DNA from: Syntrophomonadaceae bacterium
Lineage (GTDB): Bacteria; Bacillota; Dethiobacteria; DTU022
Reading direction: 5' to 3'
Assembly: GCA_007130585.1 (NCBI GenBank)
Contig: SLSE01000129.1
Location: 1-20,465 of the forward strand
DNA length: 20,465 nucleotides
The notes below the pieces were generated by a model, which made no database searches, was not told where the DNA came from, and was given only the letters and a program-made list of their open reading frames with translations. This document shows, in pieces, positions 15,443 through 20,465 of the stretch. Numbering within the stretch: the first letter of the stretch is position 1; each line of letters opens with the position of its first letter. The position numbers and the translations under genes are program-made.

Positions 15443-15471
15443 TTGACTGTCTGTTCAGAGAGTGGTATAAT
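15443..15471 (+). promoter_or_regulatory. Very strong extended -10 promoter
   Basis: TTGACT (15443-15448), 17-bp spacer, TATAAT (15466-15471) with TGG immediately upstream, giving an extended -10. Initiation is expected near 15478, about 350 nt before the adenosine kinase start codon. The stretch 15364-15442 before it holds nothing recognisable. Confidence 0.88.
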
Positions 15472-15477
15472 TTAGGA

Positions 15478-15790
15478 GTAAATTTAGTGTATAAAGATAG
15501 CAGTTAAGCTGGAGAAAGAGGAAAGCATTTGTTTTGTTTAAACCATTTCCGTCCGGCTTTTATATTAAACAGCTGAATTATCCGGGTGAAAATAGTTTAA
15601 ACGACGGTTGAAGGCAGAGCGCGGTAAAATTAATCCCGGCGTGACCGATAAATAATTGCTACCGGACCTGAAGCGATTACGGACCTGTTTAGCTGAACCA
15701 GATGGCTGTAATGAGTGCTGCGTTTGTGTTTATTGTCTGAAACCGCAACTCTTCCGCTTTTATCTGCGATGCTGCAGGTTTTTTTATTTT
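15478..15790 (+). ncRNA. Candidate structured leader or small RNA upstream of adenosine kinase
   Basis: About 310 nt with no credible gene. A long-range closing helix can form from GCAG, AAGC, GGA, AGAG (15500-15503, 15506-15509, 15511-15513, 15517-15520) with CTCT, TCC, GCTT, CTGC (15749-15752, 15753-15755, 15756-15759, 15764-15767). An inner hairpin spans 15622-15664 (CGGTA, ATTA, CGG with CCG, TAAT, TACCG). Two GTTTAAAC copies (15536-15543, 15595-15602) and two CGGACCTG copies (15663-15670, 15680-15687) add repeat structure. It ends in a terminator-like hairpin that reuses the CTGC of the closing helix, as in riboswitch attenuators. It matches no riboswitch class I know. A 6S-like or independent small RNA is the alternative. 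Confidence 0.5.
15762..15790 (+). terminator. Terminator-like hairpin in the leader
   Basis: ATCTGC (15762-15767) pairs with GCAGGT (15774-15779) over a 6-nt loop, followed by a run of seven T (15779-15785) and ATTTT. The stem is short but the T-run is excellent. It lies 40 nt before the adenosine kinase start codon. Confidence 0.55.
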
Positions 15791-15826
15791 CTAAAACGAC
15801 TGGGACAGTAATGGAGGCGATAATAT

Positions 15827-16843
15827 ATGACAGGCCAGCAAAGCGGCGACATAAAAGTTTACGGAATAGGCAATCCGCTCATCGATGTTCACGCCAGCGC
15901 CACTGACAGCGATATCAATGAACTTGGACTTGAAAAAGGGACCATGGCTTTAATCGATTCCGAACGCGGCAACGAGATTTTAAAGCACCTCGAGGATCGA
16001 GAGAAGAAATATTCCTGCGGCGGCGCCGCCCCCAATACAATGATTACCCTGTCGGCGCTCGGTATCCCGACCACCCTGGCCGGGATAGTCGGCAATGACG
16101 AACTGGGGGACATATACCAAAAACGACTGCTGGAAAAAAACGTAATTTCTGCATTGGAGACCTTTCCCGGTGACACGGGCAGCTGTATTGTCCTGGTTAC
16201 GCCCGATTACGAGCGGACAATGAGTACCAGGCTGGGCGTTTGCCAGGAATTTGGCCCCGAACATGTCAGGCATGACGATATAGCTGCTGCAGATTATCTT
16301 TACTTTACCGGTTTCATGTGGGATACGGAATCGCAGAAAGAAGCCCTGAAAGCGGCTATTAAAACCGCCAGGAACCGTGGCACAAAGGTTGTATTTGATG
16401 TCGCCGATCCGTTTTGCGTGGAACGGCATTTCGATGAATTCCATGACCTGATCAGGAGCAGCGTGGACATACTGCTTGCCAACCGTGATGAAGCCCGCCT
16501 TCTGCTAGGCTTTGACGACCCGCAAAGAGCATCTGTTGAGCTGGCCGGCAGGGGATTGATTGCGGCAATTAAAAGCTGTGCCGACGGTTCCTGCCTGTCT
16601 TCCGGCAGCGGTGTTAATTGCCTGGTTGACGCTTTCAGGGTTGATGCTGTAGACAGCACCGGCGCCGGCGACAATTACGCGGCCGGTTTACTCTACGGGC
16701 TGATCAAAGGGTACTCTCTTGCCGATTCCGGAAAATTGGCTTCCTACGTTGCCGCACAAATTGTCTGCCAGACCGGCGCCCAGTTTGATGACCGCTGTGC
16801 GGAAGAAGTCCGGATGGGCATTGCCGAAGGAAGCTGGAAATAA
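15827..16843 (+). CDS. Adenosine kinase-like PfkB-family kinase
   Basis: Cytosolic PfkB/ribokinase family kinase of the adenosine kinase-like branch. It would phosphorylate adenosine to AMP with ATP. N-terminal strand KVYGIGNPLIDVHA (residues 10-23), the PfkB first signature around GGAAPNTMITLSALGIPTTLAGIVG (65-89), and the second signature DSTGAGDNYAAGLLYG at 276-291 with presumed catalytic base D282. 338 residues is usual for the family. The ATG has TGGAGG about 11 nt upstream; frames further upstream run through the leader terminator and are not credible. SAH hydrolase follows after 54 nt, so the likely job is to remove the adenosine that would otherwise inhibit that reversible enzyme. Substrate rests partly on this context; another nucleoside or sugar is possible. 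Confidence 0.88.
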   Translation: MTGQQSGDIKVYGIGNPLIDVHASATDSDINELGLEKGTMALIDSERGNEILKHLEDREKKYSCGGAAPNTMITLSALGIPTTLAGIVGNDELGDIYQKRLLEKNVISALETFPGDTGSCIVLVTPDYERTMSTRLGVCQEFGPEHVRHDDIAAADYLYFTGFMWDTESQKEALKAAIKTARNRGTKVVFDVADPFCVERHFDEFHDLIRSSVDILLANRDEARLLLGFDDPQRASVELAGRGLIAAIKSCADGSCLSSGSGVNCLVDAFRVDAVDSTGAGDNYAAGLLYGLIKGYSLADSGKLASYVAAQIVCQTGAQFDDRCAEEVRMGIAEGSWK

Positions 16844-16897
16844 GGTTTAATGCAGGCCCGGCCTGTATAATATACATAGGAGGTATCTGTTAAAATA

Positions 16898-18346
16898 ATG
16901 GCGAAAGCGATGACATTGGATTACAAGGTGGCAGACTTAAGCCTTGCGGACTGGGGAAGAAAAGAGATTGAAATGGCGGAAAAAGAAATGCCGGGGTTGA
17001 TTGCAACCCGGGAAAAATATGCAAAAGATAAGCCGCTTAAAGGCCTCCGGGTTACTGGAAGTCTGCATATGACAATTCAGACCGCCGTGTTAATTGAAAC
17101 CCTGGTTGAACTCGGCGCTGATGTACGCTGGGCCAGCTGTAATATATTCTCAACCCAGGACCATGCTGCCGCTGCTGTTGTGGTTGGGCCGCCTGGAAAA
17201 GGCGGTACAGCTGAAGAACCAAAGGGAGTCCCTGTATTTGCCTGGAAAGGCGAAAACCTTGAAGAATACTGGTGGTGTACTCTGGAAGCCCTTACCTGGC
17301 CGGACGGATCCGGACCCAACCAGATTGTTGATGACGGGGGAGACGCTACGCTGCTAATTCACCGCGGTTTTGAAGCGGAAAACAACCCTTCTCTCCTCGA
17401 TGAGCCGACTTCCAACAAGGAGCTGCAAATCGTTAACCAGACCCTGAAGGCCAAGCTTGCCGAAAATCCTGGGCACTGGCATACAATTGTCCCGGAAATC
17501 AGGGGAGTCAGCGAAGAAACCACTACGGGAGTAAACCGGCTGTACCAGATGGAAAAAAAGGGAACCCTGCTATTCCCGGCCATTAATGTCAACGACTCGG
17601 TTACCAAGGCCAAGTTTGACAATATTTACGGGTGCCGCGAAAGCCTGATCGATGGAATTAAACGGGCTACCGACGTGATGATAGCTGGAAAAACCGCCTT
17701 TGTTGCCGGGTTTGGCGATGTCGGGAAAGGCTCGGCAGAAGCGCTCGATGCTTATAAGGCCCGCGTGCTGATATCGGAAATTGACCCGATCTGTGCCCTG
17801 CAGGCTTCAATGGCGGGCTACACTGTTGTAACAATTGAAGACGCTCTCCCGGTTGCCGATATATATGTCACCACAACCGGTAACAAGGACGTGATCAGGA
17901 TTGAACACATGGAAAAGATGAAGGACCAGGCTATTGTTTGCAACATTGGTCATTTCGATAATGAAATCCAGGTAGAAGAACTGGAAAACTACCCGGGGAT
18001 CAAAAAGGTAAACATTAAGCCCCAGGTCGACGAGTACATTTTCCCCGATGGGCACAGTATAATCCTATTGGCCGAGGGCCGCCTGGTAAACCTGGGCTGC
18101 GCCACCGGACATCCCAGTTTTGTTATGTCGAACAGTTTTACCAACCAGGTTATGGCCCAGATTGACCTTGCTGAAAACGAGCGCGAGAAAAAGGTTTACC
18201 GTCTCTCCAAGAAACTTGATGAAGAGGTGGCCCGCCTGCACCTTGAAAAGATCGGCGCTAAGCTGACAGTTATGACCCAGGAACAGGCGGATTATATCGG
18301 TTTCAGCGTTGAAGGGCCCTATAAGCCTGAACATTACCGTTACTAA
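16898..18346 (+). CDS. ahcY: S-adenosylhomocysteine hydrolase (long form)
   Basis: Adenosylhomocysteinase: NAD-dependent, reversible cleavage of S-adenosylhomocysteine to adenosine and homocysteine. Substrate-side motif TGSLHMTIQTAVLIETL (about residues 52-68), catalytic region NDSVTKAKFDNIYGCRESLIDGIKRATDVM (about 228-258), Rossmann loop VAGFGDVGKGSAEAL (about 268-282) and the C-terminal family ending PYKPEHYRY with the NAD-contacting Lys/Tyr. At 482 residues it is the long form, carrying the roughly 40-residue insert around WKGENLEEYWWCTLEALTWPDG (about 115-140) known from eukaryotes and many proteobacteria; many clostridial, archaeal and Thermotoga enzymes lack it. AGGAGG lies 14 nt before the ATG, rather far, with no better in-frame start. 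A TATAAT at 16866-16871 lacks a good -35. Ends in a terminator shared with the convergent deaminase gene. Confidence 0.97.
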   Translation: MAKAMTLDYKVADLSLADWGRKEIEMAEKEMPGLIATREKYAKDKPLKGLRVTGSLHMTIQTAVLIETLVELGADVRWASCNIFSTQDHAAAAVVVGPPGKGGTAEEPKGVPVFAWKGENLEEYWWCTLEALTWPDGSGPNQIVDDGGDATLLIHRGFEAENNPSLLDEPTSNKELQIVNQTLKAKLAENPGHWHTIVPEIRGVSEETTTGVNRLYQMEKKGTLLFPAINVNDSVTKAKFDNIYGCRESLIDGIKRATDVMIAGKTAFVAGFGDVGKGSAEALDAYKARVLISEIDPICALQASMAGYTVVTIEDALPVADIYVTTTGNKDVIRIEHMEKMKDQAIVCNIGHFDNEIQVEELENYPGIKKVNIKPQVDEYIFPDGHSIILLAEGRLVNLGCATGHPSFVMSNSFTNQVMAQIDLAENEREKKVYRLSKKLDEEVARLHLEKIGAKLTVMTQEQADYIGFSVEGPYKPEHYRY

Positions 18347-18376
18347 ATTAAAATTGATAAGCACGTGTCTTAATTA

Positions 18377-18410
18377 AAATAGCCGGGGCTGAAAGCGCCC
18401 CGGCTATTTA
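18377..18410. terminator. Bidirectional terminator between ahcY and the SAH deaminase gene
   Basis: A 13-bp perfect stem (18377-18389 with 18397-18409) with a 7-nt loop. The AAAT...ATTT ends give T-rich tails on both strands, serving the two convergent genes. Confidence 0.9.
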
Positions 18411-18423
18411 TAAGCCTCACCTT

Positions 18424-19719
18424 TTATCCCCTCAACCTTTTGGCCCTCTGTTTTACTTCAAAATATATCTTTTCCCGGTCCAGGGTCAGGAATTCTCCCC
18501 GGTCATAGAGCACTTTTCCGTCGACAATCACTGTTTCAACATCACCGGCCCCTGCGGAGTAAACCAGGTTGGCAACCGCATCATTGTGAGGCTGCAGGTG
18601 GGGCCGCATAAAATCAACAATGGCAAGGTCGGCCCTGGCGCCTTCCCTGATTACGCCGATATTATCCTTTTTCAGGGCTTCCGCGCCGCCGCGCGTTCCG
18701 AGTGCCAGGGCCTGGCCGGCAGTTACAAAGGTGGGATCTTCACAGATTCCTTTTTGCAGCAGTCCGGCAAGCCTGATTTCCTCGAACATGTCCAAATTAT
18801 TGTTACTGGCCGGCCCGTCGGTTCCCAGGCCAACCAGAGCCTTGCTGTCGATCATTTTCTTTAAGGGGGCAACACCGTTGCCCAGCTTAAGGTTGCTTCC
18901 CGGGTTATGGGCAATGCCCACCCGGTTGGCTACCAGGATGTCAATATCTTCATCGGTAACATGCACGCAGTGAGCAGCCAAAACATCCCGCTCGAACAGA
19001 CCTATCTCCTTCATCAGGGCTACAGGTGTCTTTTTATAGGTTTCCAGCGATTGTTGGACTTCGTGCCGGGATTCGGAAAGATGTATGTGCAGCGGCGTGC
19101 CGGTGGATTCAGTCTCTCTCAAAACTGTTTTAAGAAAATCCGGGGAGCAGGTATAAGGCGCATGGGGGCCCAGGATAGCAGATACCCTGCAGTCAGTCCG
19201 ATCCGGCCACCTCTCAGCAAAACCTATGGCATCCTGCAGGCTGTTAAACCCGTCAACAGCATTATCTCCGATAAAAACCTGGGAAAGCACGGCCCGCATA
19301 CCGCTTTCCTGGCAGGCCCTGGCTGTTTGATCCATAAAAAAATACATGTCCACGTAAGTTGTTGTGCCGCCGCGGATCATTTCCAACAGGGCCAGCGATG
19401 CACCCCAGTAAACGTCCTCAGGGGTCAGCTTTGCTTCGGCAGGAAATATTTTCTGCTCCAGCCAGACCATAAGGGGGTAGTCGTCTGCATAGCTGCGGAA
19501 GAGGCTCATTGCCGCATGGTTGTGGATGTTGATTAAACCGGGAATAACCACTTTGCCGCTGCCATTAATAACGGTCGCATTACCGGGAACTTCACCGACG
19601 CGGCTGCCGACAGACTTGATTAAATCGTTTTCAATCAAAATCTCTCCCGGGCTGTAGATTCGATCCTCCTCATTCATGGTGATAATTACAGCATCTTTAA
19701 TCAGAATTTTAGAAGCCAT
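18424..19719 (-). CDS. mtaD: 5-methylthioadenosine/S-adenosylhomocysteine deaminase
   Basis: Zinc amidohydrolase of the MTA/SAH deaminase (ATZ/TRZ) type, turning S-adenosylhomocysteine or methylthioadenosine into the inosyl form. First metal motif INIHNHAAMSLFRSYADD with H66 and H68, then PLHIHLSESRHEV (third ligand region, about 205-218), VLAAHCVHVTDED (about 235-248) and VGLGTDGPASNNNLDMFEEIRLAGLLQK (about 295-320) with the catalytic Asp. Start ATG 19719 is set by GGGAGG six bases upstream on the minus strand; a longer frame to 19755 overlaps that site. The product has 431 residues, normal length. It converges on ahcY, so the organism has two routes for S-adenosylhomocysteine: hydrolysis and deamination. 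A 34-residue membrane peptide gene lies 59 nt upstream on the same strand. Confidence 0.95.
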   Translation of the reverse strand: MASKILIKDAVIITMNEEDRIYSPGEILIENDLIKSVGSRVGEVPGNATVINGSGKVVIPGLINIHNHAAMSLFRSYADDYPLMVWLEQKIFPAEAKLTPEDVYWGASLALLEMIRGGTTTYVDMYFFMDQTARACQESGMRAVLSQVFIGDNAVDGFNSLQDAIGFAERWPDRTDCRVSAILGPHAPYTCSPDFLKTVLRETESTGTPLHIHLSESRHEVQQSLETYKKTPVALMKEIGLFERDVLAAHCVHVTDEDIDILVANRVGIAHNPGSNLKLGNGVAPLKKMIDSKALVGLGTDGPASNNNLDMFEEIRLAGLLQKGICEDPTFVTAGQALALGTRGGAEALKKDNIGVIREGARADLAIVDFMRPHLQPHNDAVANLVYSAGAGDVETVIVDGKVLYDRGEFLTLDREKIYFEVKQRAKRLRG

Positions 19720-19778
19720 AAGTAACCTCCCTGTGGCAAATCCGCCTGCCGGCAATTATCATCGTGCGCTTCCCGGAT

Positions 19779-19883
19779 TTAATTTTCTTCCTGCTTCCTG
19801 GTCCACCAGATATAGAGCATAAATAAAATGATGATCCCAACCCACCAGAATTCAAGAAGAAGCGCATAAATCATTTCGGTCAT
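19779..19883 (-). CDS. 34-residue Trp-rich single-helix membrane peptide
   Basis: A short frame on the minus strand begins ATGACCGAAATG and is preceded by CAGGAG about 12 nt upstream. The product starts MTEMIYALLLEF, continues WWVGIIILFMLYIWW and ends TRKQEEN. It is one strongly hydrophobic helix (about residues 5-27) bracketed by Trp pairs, with a charged tail, as in small membrane proteins. The stop is 59 nt before the mtaD start codon, so the two may share a transcript. I do not recognise the family. Support is the ribosome binding site, the well-formed helix and the otherwise empty gap. Chance cannot be excluded at this length. Confidence 0.5.
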   Translation of the reverse strand: MTEMIYALLLEFWWVGIIILFMLYIWWTRKQEEN

Positions 19884-20005
19884 ATTTTTTAGCAACTCCT
19901 GTTAATGAACAGTATGAGTGAATTATATTTCGAAACCGGCAAAGGCGTCAAGGTAATTCCCGGATGGCAAAATAGGGGGATGGTAGGATTAATCAGCATG
20001 ATAAA

Positions 20006-20014
20006 TGGTATAAT
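20006..20014 (+). promoter_or_regulatory. Extended -10 promoter of the small membrane protein gene
   Basis: TGGTATAAT (20006-20014) is a perfect extended -10 element, 47 nt before the first possible start codons of the next gene. The -35 region (about 19986-19991) is weak. Confidence 0.5.
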
Positions 20015-20061
20015 GAGCAGGGAAGTTCATTTCAGACTGCGCTTCAAGAGGAGTGATGCTA

Positions 20062-20265
20062 TTGTCTCCTGGCAACCTTTCTTTCACCCCTAAACTGGTG
20101 TGGTATATCGTTCTGATCGGTGTGCTGGCCGGCGTTGTTTTGACCCTGCTTGGCATTGAAATACCTGTGATTATTTACGTGATCTGGGTATTTGCCTTTT
20201 TTATCCTCGTCGTTTCCGTGCTGCTGGAAAACAGGCCCGGCGGCCCGGGCAAAAGCAAAGAATAA
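20062..20265 (+). CDS. Small two-helix membrane protein of unknown function
   Basis: A 67-residue protein, mostly membrane. Helix 1 covers about residues 10-29 (LVWYIVLIGVLAGVVLTLLG) and helix 2 about 32-53 (IPVIIYVIWVFAFFILVVSV). A polar tail NRPGGPGKSKE follows. I take TTG 20062 as start because AGAGGAG ends 8 nt upstream. In-frame GTG 20053 and ATG 20056 overlap or abut that site and would add two or three residues. An extended -10 promoter precedes it and an intrinsic terminator follows, so it is its own transcription unit. No family recognised; nothing in its neighbours points to a function. Confidence 0.75.
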   Translation: MSPGNLSFTPKLVWYIVLIGVLAGVVLTLLGIEIPVIIYVIWVFAFFILVVSVLLENRPGGPGKSKE

Positions 20266-20280
20266 TTCAGGTAATAAAGA

Positions 20281-20326
20281 GTAACGGCGGGAGCCTGAAC
20301 CCCCCGCCGCTACTGTGTTTTTTGAA
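20281..20326. terminator. Terminator between the small membrane protein gene and the tRNAs
   Basis: GTAACGGCGGG (20281-20291) pairs with CCCGCCGCTAC (20303-20313), one mismatch in 11, followed on the plus strand by TGTGTTTTTT. It ends the membrane protein transcript. On the minus strand the tail is TCTTTATT, which could serve the tRNA transcript weakly. Confidence 0.8.
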
Positions 20327-20402
20327 TGGTGAGCCATCCAGGATTCGAACCTGGGACACCCTGATTAAAAGTCAGGTGCTCTGCCAGCTGAGCTAATGGC
20401 CC
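20327..20402 (-). tRNA. tRNA-Lys (anticodon TTT)
   Basis: On the minus strand a 76-nt cloverleaf. Acceptor GGGCCAT pairs with ATGGCTC, the D arm contains AGCTCAGCTGGCAGAGC, and the anticodon loop is CTTTTAA with anticodon TTT. The T arm is CAGGTTCGAATCCTG, the discriminator is A, and CCA is encoded. It lies 6 nt after the tRNA-Tyr gene. Confidence 0.97.
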
Positions 20403-20408
20403 GTATTT

Positions 20409-20465
20409 TGGTGGAGAGGACTGGATTCGAACCAGTGAAGGCGCTGCCAGCAGATTTACAGTCTG
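20409..20465 (-). tRNA. tRNA-Tyr (anticodon GTA), 5' part outside window
   Basis: The 3' 57 nt of a class II tRNA on the minus strand: anticodon stem-loop CAGA-CTGTAAA-TCTG (anticodon GTA), a long variable arm, T arm CTGGTTCGAATCCAG, acceptor 3' strand CCTCTCC, discriminator A and encoded CCA. The window ends before the D arm. Confidence 0.95.

Noticed and set aside
15702..15740. 12-codon possible leader peptide (MAVMSAAFVFIV) in the adenosine kinase leader
   Set aside because: No ribosome binding site in front of it and no run of regulatory codons; a protein-coding attenuator is not supported.
15478..15826. T-box, SAM, SAH, purine, cobalamin or ydaO riboswitch in the adenosine kinase leader; RNase P RNA because of the GAGGAAAG string
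   Set aside because: None of the conserved cores of these classes was found; the GAGGAAAG string is not followed by the rest of the RNase P core.
15715..15906. 63-codon plus-strand open frame across the leader terminator
   Set aside because: It crosses the T-run terminator and overlaps the adenosine kinase start in another frame, with no ribosome binding site.
18907..19536. 209-codon plus-strand open frame inside mtaD
   Set aside because: Antisense shadow of a clear amidohydrolase gene.
19905..20093. 62-codon plus-strand open frame before the small membrane protein
   Set aside because: It overlaps the promoter and start of the better supported membrane protein in another frame, and has no domain. 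It does start near a CTCCTG-rich stretch, but that reads as a ribosome binding site only on the minus strand.
20327..20465. tRNA cluster as an attachment site for an integrated element
   Set aside because: No integrase, no direct repeat of the tRNA 3' end and no mobile gene is visible on the window side.

Overview
The window is a chromosomal segment of about half GC content. It probably comes from an anaerobic, spore-former-type Bacillota (class Clostridia). Reasons: sigma-A-like promoters (TTGACA/TATAAT), strong AGGAGG ribosome binding sites, some TTG/GTG starts, CCA-encoding tRNA genes, a class I cyclic-di-GMP riboswitch, and a purine-catabolism set of the kind found in anaerobic fermenters. 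The genus cannot be told from the sequence.

Region 1 (1-3478): the 3' part of an NCS2 xanthine/uracil permease gene converges on a PucR-type purine-catabolism regulator gene across a strong bidirectional terminator. The pucR start region is odd. A good promoter sits almost on top of the longest possible start, a perfect 16-bp palindrome lies just behind it, and the canonical start codon with its ribosome binding site is one base out of frame.

Region 2 (3479-13987): a long same-strand block. First come carbamate kinase, an FdrA-family protein, a 53-residue protein and a DUF1116 (YlbE/AllG-like) protein. These resemble the oxamate carbamoyltransferase plus carbamate kinase module that draws ATP from allantoin/oxalurate in enterobacteria. 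Next come the three subunits of a xanthine-dehydrogenase-type molybdenum hydroxylase (FAD, 2Fe-2S, Mo). Last come genes tied to selenium-dependent molybdenum hydroxylases: yqeB, a small Cys-rich zinc-ribbon-like protein, and a single protein fusing YqeC to a MocA-type nucleotidyltransferase. Together they suggest uptake of purines, oxidation by a matured (probably selenium-dependent) hydroxylase, and ATP recovery through carbamoyl phosphate.

Region 3 (13988-15363): a sigma-A promoter, a cyclic-di-GMP-I riboswitch whose P1 stem competes with an alternative hairpin, and a lone ParM/ALP-type actin-like protein with its own terminator. No ParR-like partner is visible.

Region 4 (15364-19900): a very strong promoter is followed by about 350 nt of untranslated, apparently structured leader ending in a terminator-like hairpin. 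Then come adenosine kinase (PfkB family) and a long-form S-adenosylhomocysteine hydrolase. Converging on them is an MTA/SAH deaminase (mtaD-like) preceded by a 34-residue Trp-rich membrane peptide. This is an S-adenosylhomocysteine/adenosine disposal module.

Region 5 (19900-20465): a small two-helix membrane protein, its terminator, and two tRNA genes on the minus strand (Lys-TTT complete, Tyr-GTA cut by the window edge).

No insertion sequence, phage gene, CRISPR array or rRNA was seen. The items most worth a second look are the cyclic-di-GMP-controlled actin homologue, the structured leader before the adenosine kinase gene, the YqeC-MocA fusion with its Cys-rich neighbour, the small protein inside the FdrA/DUF1116 operon, and the pucR start anomaly.
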